Positions 60,030-64,000 of a stretch of DNA of 64,000 nucleotides are shown piece after piece. A program made the translations under genes and the position numbers. The DNA comes from Spirillospora albida (GTDB taxonomy: Bacteria; Actinomycetota; Actinomycetes; Streptosporangiales; Streptosporangiaceae). The notes under the pieces are model-generated. The model saw nothing but the letters and a program-made list of their open reading frames with translations. It was not told the DNA's origin and ran no database searches. Numbering within the stretch: position 1 is the stretch's first letter; the number at the start of each line of letters is the position of its first letter. The stretch is taken from contig NZ_JOFJ01000004.1 of assembly GCF_000718255.1 (NCBI RefSeq), forward strand, positions 124,001 to 188,000. The letters run 5' to 3'.

Positions 60030-60611
60030 TCATGCCGACGTCTCCCCCTCGGCCTGGATGCCCGCCCTCATGCGCAGCAGCCGGGCGGTGCTCGTGAACC
60101 ACTCGTAGTTCTCCTGCTCGAACCTGCGGCCGCGCAGGCAGGTCAGATACGGCCCGACCGGGGAGGCGTTGCGCAGGTACTCCTCCTCGTCCAGGTCGCC
60201 GCGCAGGTGCTGGAGGGTGCGCTCGAAGAGCTCGACCTTGGCGGCCGCGACAAGAGCGCGGCTTTCGAGTTGCGTGATCACCGCGGGCGCCGAGATATGG
60301 TCCACGGCCTGCACCATGACGAGCAGGTTCTCGCGGATGATCCCGGGTTTGGCGGGAACGGCGGCGAACCTTTCGAGTTCGTCGATCCCCGCCGGGGTGA
60401 CCGTGTAGACGCGTTTGTTGGGGCGGTCGTGCTGGATGATCTGCCGTCCGCTGATCAGGCCTTCGGTCTCCAACTTCGCCAGCTCCGAGTAGAGCTGCTG
60501 CGGAACGGCATGCCAGAAGTTGGAGACCGACAAATCAAAGATCTTGGCGAGCTGGTACCCGCTGTACTCCCCATCGAGCAGCGCCGCGAGTACCGCATGA
60601 CGGAGCGCCAT
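60030..60611 (-). CDS. PadR-family transcriptional regulator
   Basis: 193 residues from ATG 60611 with GGGGGGA upstream. N-terminal winged helix: LRHAVLAALLDGEYSGYQLAKIF, FWHAVPQQLYSELAKLETEGLI and the wing HDRPNKRVYTVTPAG. The C-terminal half is the helical Vir_act_alpha_C-type dimer domain. A palindrome at 60672-60689 lies about 60 bp upstream and is a likely autoregulatory site. Its target could include the HATPase gene downstream. Confidence 0.9.
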   Translation of the reverse strand: MALRHAVLAALLDGEYSGYQLAKIFDLSVSNFWHAVPQQLYSELAKLETEGLISGRQIIQHDRPNKRVYTVTPAGIDELERFAAVPAKPGIIRENLLVMVQAVDHISAPAVITQLESRALVAAAKVELFERTLQHLRGDLDEEEYLRNASPVGPYLTCLRGRRFEQENYEWFTSTARLLRMRAGIQAEGETSA

Positions 60612-60671
60612 CGGCAGTTTCCCCCCGCTTGACTCAGGGTGGACCCTGAGGCTAGCAGGCAGCGACATGAT

Positions 60672-60689
60672 TAGTCAGCATTTTGACTA
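60672..60689 (-). promoter_or_regulatory. Palindrome upstream of the PadR gene
   Basis: TAGTCA-GCATTT-TGACTA is a perfect 6-6-6 inverted repeat in an AT-richer patch between the acyl-AMP ligase stop and the PadR start. It fits a PadR operator overlapping its own promoter. Confidence 0.55.
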
Positions 60690-60717
60690 GGATTGTTCTG
60701 AATTCCATCGCTGGAAT

Positions 60718-62469
60718 TCACCGCCGTGCCGCCGCGATGCCGGTTTCTAGATCACTTGCGAGTTCGGTGATCTCGCCGGCCAGGAAATCATCCCTGGTGA
60801 GACGGCGTTGCATTTTCCCGCTCGTCGTCCGGCGCACCGTGCCCCGGCCGGTGAGCACCACGCTGAGGTGGGGCAGGTCGAACGCGGCGGCGACCTTCGT
60901 CCGGACGAGACCCGCCAGCTCGTCGAGCGGCATGCCCCTGGCCTCCCGGACGCTGACCTCCTGGACGAGGACGACCTGCTCCCGCCCGTCATCGACCACG
61001 AAGGCCGCGCCGATGCCGGCGGCCGGATGCACGGCACACGCGGCCTCCTCGATGTCGTGGGCGTGGATGTTGCGCCCGTTGACGATGATGAGGTCCTTGA
61101 TCCGCCCGTTGACATAGAGCTCGCCCTCGACGACGAACCCCAGGTCTCCGGTGCGCAGGAACGGCCCGGTCCCGTCGGCGGTGACCGCGCCGAACGTCTC
61201 CTTCGTCAGCTCGGGGCAGTTCCAGTACCCCTGGGCGACGCTGCCGCCGCGCACCCAGATCTCCCCGGTGCGCCCTTCGGGGAGGGGCGTGCGGGACTCC
61301 GGATCGACGACCCGGACGTCCAGCGTGACCGGGCGGCCGCTCGACACCAGCCGCCGCACGGACCCGGCGGGTGCCCCGTCCCGGACGACCGCCCTGTCGC
61401 GCGTCAGCTCCTCGGCGTCGAAGTCGCGGACGGCCGCGCCCTCGTCGAGCGGCGCCGCCGTGATGAGGAGCGTCGTCTCCGCCATGCCGTAGCACGGCAT
61501 CCACATCTCGGGACGGAACCCGACCGGGCCGAACCGCTCCACCATGCGCTCCAGCGTCGCGGCGCGGACGGGCTCGGCCCCGTTCTTCGCGATCCGCAGC
61601 GACGACAGGTCGATCCCCTCCAGCTGCGCATCGGTGACACGCCGCAAGGCCAGTTCGTAGCCGAAGTTGGGCGACAACGTGATCGTGGCCCGGTACTCGC
61701 TGATCATCTCCAGCCACAGCACGGGCCGCTTGATGAAGGTGATCGGCGACGTGAACACATAGCAGCAGCCCAGATAGAGCGGCTGGAGGAACTGCCCGAT
61801 CAGCCCCATGTCGTGGTAGTGCGGCACCCAGCCGACACCGACCGTGCCATGGGTGCCCTCGATCCGGCGTTTGATCTCCTCCCCGTTGCAGAGGAGGTTG
61901 CCGTGCGTGACCATGACGCCCTTCGGGGTGCTGGTCGAGCCGGACGTGTACTGCAGGAACGCCAGCGTGTCGGTGCCGATGTCCGGTCGCGTCCAGGCGT
62001 CCGGGTCGGCGCGCTCACCGCCGGCGGTGTCCAGGCACGCCACCCGGCCGGCGAGACCGCGGTTCACCAGCCACTTGTCCAGCGCCTCGCGATGCGCGGT
62101 GTCCGTCAGGATCCAGGTGATGTCGGCGTCGGCGATGATGCGGCCCGTCCGCTCGAACCGTCCGGCGTCGAGGTCGGGAAGCGGCGCGGGGACCGCGACC
62201 ACGCGCGCGTACAGGCAGCCGAGGAACGCCGCAAGGAAGTCGAGACCCTCCGGGTAGAGGAGCAGGACGGCCCGGTCCCGCAGGCCGCGCGCCTCGAGGC
62301 GCACGGCGATCTCACGGGCCCGGCGGTCGAGCTCCGCGAAGCCCAGGGCGTCGTGGCGGTAGGCCCGCCCCGGCCCGCCCTCCTCGCTGACGAACGTGAA
62401 GTGCCGCCGGTCTCCATGCGTGCGCACGTGCTCCCGCACCACCGTCAGGAAATCGCTCTCGGGACGCAT
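60718..62469 (-). CDS. Fatty acyl-AMP ligase (FAAL, FadD32-like)
   Basis: 583 residues of the ANL superfamily. The core A3 loop is FLQYTSGSTSTPKGVMVTH near 171-189. Others are WVPHYHDMGLIGQFLQPLY, PNFGYELALRR, CYGMAETTLLIT, LRTGDLGFV and VNGRIKDLIIVNGRN. These are hallmarks of FAALs, which activate fatty acids as acyl-AMP for transfer to an acyl carrier protein or PKS. It is coupled to an acyl-CoA dehydrogenase six bases upstream, suggesting a modified acyl starter pathway. Confidence 0.9.
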   Translation of the reverse strand: MRPESDFLTVVREHVRTHGDRRHFTFVSEEGGPGRAYRHDALGFAELDRRAREIAVRLEARGLRDRAVLLLYPEGLDFLAAFLGCLYARVVAVPAPLPDLDAGRFERTGRIIADADITWILTDTAHREALDKWLVNRGLAGRVACLDTAGGERADPDAWTRPDIGTDTLAFLQYTSGSTSTPKGVMVTHGNLLCNGEEIKRRIEGTHGTVGVGWVPHYHDMGLIGQFLQPLYLGCCYVFTSPITFIKRPVLWLEMISEYRATITLSPNFGYELALRRVTDAQLEGIDLSSLRIAKNGAEPVRAATLERMVERFGPVGFRPEMWMPCYGMAETTLLITAAPLDEGAAVRDFDAEELTRDRAVVRDGAPAGSVRRLVSSGRPVTLDVRVVDPESRTPLPEGRTGEIWVRGGSVAQGYWNCPELTKETFGAVTADGTGPFLRTGDLGFVVEGELYVNGRIKDLIIVNGRNIHAHDIEEAACAVHPAAGIGAAFVVDDGREQVVLVQEVSVREARGMPLDELAGLVRTKVAAAFDLPHLSVVLTGRGTVRRTTSGKMQRRLTRDDFLAGEITELASDLETGIAAARR

Positions 62470-62475
62470 CGGACG

Positions 62476-64000
62476 TCACTCCTCCGAAGGCCGGACCGGC
62501 CGGTCGTCCTCGGCCAGCGACAGCAGGGAGAACCAGCGCCGCTCGTCGAAGGTGCGGAACATCGCCTCCTCCAAGGAGGGCAGGAACTCCTCGGAGAGCA
62601 CGGTGTCGGGCTGGGTGCGCTGCAACAGCCTCTGCAGGCACAGGACGAGCCACGCCCCGTCCGCGAACGGGCCGCCGAAGTCGCGCCGGTTGTGCAGCCA
62701 CGTGCGCATGCACGAGACCATCGCGTGGATCTCGCAGTACCGCCGGGCCCGCGCGAGCGCGGCCACCGACGAGGTGTCGCCCTCCGCGGCCCGGATCCCC
62801 GCCACCAGCTTGGCGCGCAGGCCGGCGATCCCGCCGATCAGCTCCTTCAGCTCGGCCGCGACACCCGGCGCCGCGTGCGTGCTCGCGGCGGTGAGCACCT
62901 CCTCGGCCGTCGCCTCGAAACGGCGGCCGATCTCGTCGAGGCCCTCATTGGTGAGCTGGAGGATCCGGCCGTCGGGCTCCCAGGTGGGGGGTGTCCTCGT
63001 CCACCGGAACAGGTCGTCGAGCAGTTCCTCCGCCTGATCGTCCTCGGCCTCCTCGCCGTCGGACGAGCCGATCAGGAAGGGGAGCTGGCCGGCGACGTTC
63101 GCCAGATTCACATGCGTGGTGCCCTCGAAGATGCTCGCGATCGCGTGGTCGCGCTGGAGCTTCTGGAACACGCCGTGCGCGACGCCCTCCCGCAGGTACC
63201 CGCGGGCGGCCAGGACCGTTCCGATGTTCGCGACGACCTCCTCCCCCATGACGGGGACGAAGTACTTCACGATCGACGACCACAGGCTGAGCCGCCCCGG
63301 CGCGACCGTCAGCGCCCGCGTCACCGGGATCGCGACGCACTCCGCGATCAGCAGATCCAGATGCGCCTTGACGAGATGATCACGGATCACCGGGATGTGG
63401 TAGATGTCCGTGCCGTACAGGGTGCGGTGCCGGGAGTACTCCATCCCGATCCGCACGACCGCGTCGATCGTGCCGACCGACAGCGCCGCGATCGCCGTCC
63501 GCGTGATCTGCAGCGTCTTCAGGGTCTGGACGAGCCCGGACCCGCGCCGCCCGATCACGCAGTCCGCCGGGACCCGCGCGTCCATGAACATGACCCCGCT
63601 CAGGTCGTGGCCGCGCAGCCCGACCGTCCGCACCGGCGGAAGCACCGACCAGCAGTCGGGCGCCAGTTCCCGCTTGTCGACCAGCAGCAGGGAGAAGTCG
63701 CGCGAGCCCGTCTTGGCGTAGGTGGTGACGAACCGTCCCCGCGTGGCGTTCCCGACCGGCCACTTCGTCCCGTTCAGCAGGAGGTCGTCCCCCTCCTGGT
63801 CCGCCTGCGACTCGGACGCCATGACGTCGCTGCCGTGATCGGCCTCCGACACCCCGAAGCAGGCCAGGTCGCCTCTCAGCAGCCCGTCCGCCACGGTCGC
63901 GCGCTGGCGCTCGCTCCCCCAGAGCCACACCGGGTTCACCGCCAGCAGGCCCGACCCGTACATCACGGCGACCGTGACGCTGCGGCGCGAGATGCCGCGG
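62476..64000 (-). CDS. Acyl-CoA dehydrogenase (5' end beyond window)
   Basis: The frame is open to the right edge; the visible part is about 507 residues. GVSEADHGSDVMASESQADQ and NGTKWPVGNATRG match the FAD/substrate-binding strand of ACADs. RSHRTLYG-type MEYSRHRTLYG and IFEGTTHVNLANVAGQ are the C-terminal signatures. A further C-terminal extension of roughly 170 residues is unlike ordinary FadE and recalls ACADs paired with FAALs in secondary metabolism. The N-terminal 100 or so residues are missing from the window. Confidence 0.88.
   Translation of the reverse strand, partial: RGISRRSVTVAVMYGSGLLAVNPVWLWGSERQRATVADGLLRGDLACFGVSEADHGSDVMASESQADQEGDDLLLNGTKWPVGNATRGRFVTTYAKTGSRDFSLLLVDKRELAPDCWSVLPPVRTVGLRGHDLSGVMFMDARVPADCVIGRRGSGLVQTLKTLQITRTAIAALSVGTIDAVVRIGMEYSRHRTLYGTDIYHIPVIRDHLVKAHLDLLIAECVAIPVTRALTVAPGRLSLWSSIVKYFVPVMGEEVVANIGTVLAARGYLREGVAHGVFQKLQRDHAIASIFEGTTHVNLANVAGQLPFLIGSSDGEEAEDDQAEELLDDLFRWTRTPPTWEPDGRILQLTNEGLDEIGRRFEATAEEVLTAASTHAAPGVAAELKELIGGIAGLRAKLVAGIRAAEGDTSSVAALARARRYCEIHAMVSCMRTWLHNRRDFGGPFADGAWLVLCLQRLLQRTQPDTVLSEEFLPSLEEAMFRTFDERRWFSLLSLAEDDRPVRPSEE

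Overview
The window is very GC-rich, with GTG and TTG starts and short overlaps between genes. It carries a conservon (CvnA-CvnD), a TamR/tam divergon, and the usual actinobacterial order glmU-prs-rplY-pth and abcF-ispE-rsmA-tatD-metG-rsmI-pmt. This points to a chromosomal segment of a filamentous actinobacterium, probably of the Streptosporangiales/Thermomonosporaceae type (for example Actinomadura-like). The family assignment is inference from gene content.

Layout. 1-12.7 kb is a surface-polysaccharide region. It has the tail of an unknown Pro-rich gene, a Wzx-like flippase, a two-part methyltransferase and an RCC1-repeat lipoprotein on the plus strand. On the minus strand are a membrane-anchored secreted protein, a GT2 glycosyltransferase, RmlB, CysN, CysD, CysQ and the initiating sugar-phosphate transferase. 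12.9-17.4 kb holds the core genes pth, rplY, prs, glmU and tRNA-Gln. 17.4-18.2 kb is an HTH gene split by an in-frame TAG. 18.3-21.8 kb contains a fatty-acid desaturase with a TetR regulator and the tam/tamR pair, both with clear operator-like palindromes. 21.8-39 kb is core again (ABC-F ATPase, ispE, rsmA, tatD, metG, rsmI, PMT). It is interrupted by a lone TnpB element with a broken gene beside it, and by a set of membrane glycosyltransferases.

39-51 kb has an MFS/LacI pair, a CorA-type transporter, a large two-module AAA+ protein, a cytosolic gamma-glutamyltranspeptidase homologue, a phosphoketolase-acetate kinase operon and a solute-binding lipoprotein. 51-53.4 kb is a divergent MFS exporter/HxlR regulator pair with repeated palindromes. 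53.4-60.6 kb is a conservon (CvnD, CvnC, CvnB, CvnA) followed by a small unknown protein, an HATPase (anti-sigma-like) protein and a PadR regulator. A second lone TnpB element sits between cvnB and cvnA. 60.7-64 kb is a fatty acyl-AMP ligase and an acyl-CoA dehydrogenase that runs off the right edge, probably the margin of a lipid or natural-product locus.

How the parts may connect: RmlB, the GTs, the sugar transferase and the flippase make a lipid-linked glycan. The CysD/N/Q set inside that block could supply and recycle PAPS for a sulfated product, or could simply serve sulfate assimilation. The most unusual items are the TnpB insertion in the conservon, the four-copy TamR box array, the tandem operator in front of the desaturase, the ParB-like/methyltransferase fusion, and the 895-residue protein with one degenerate and one intact AAA module.
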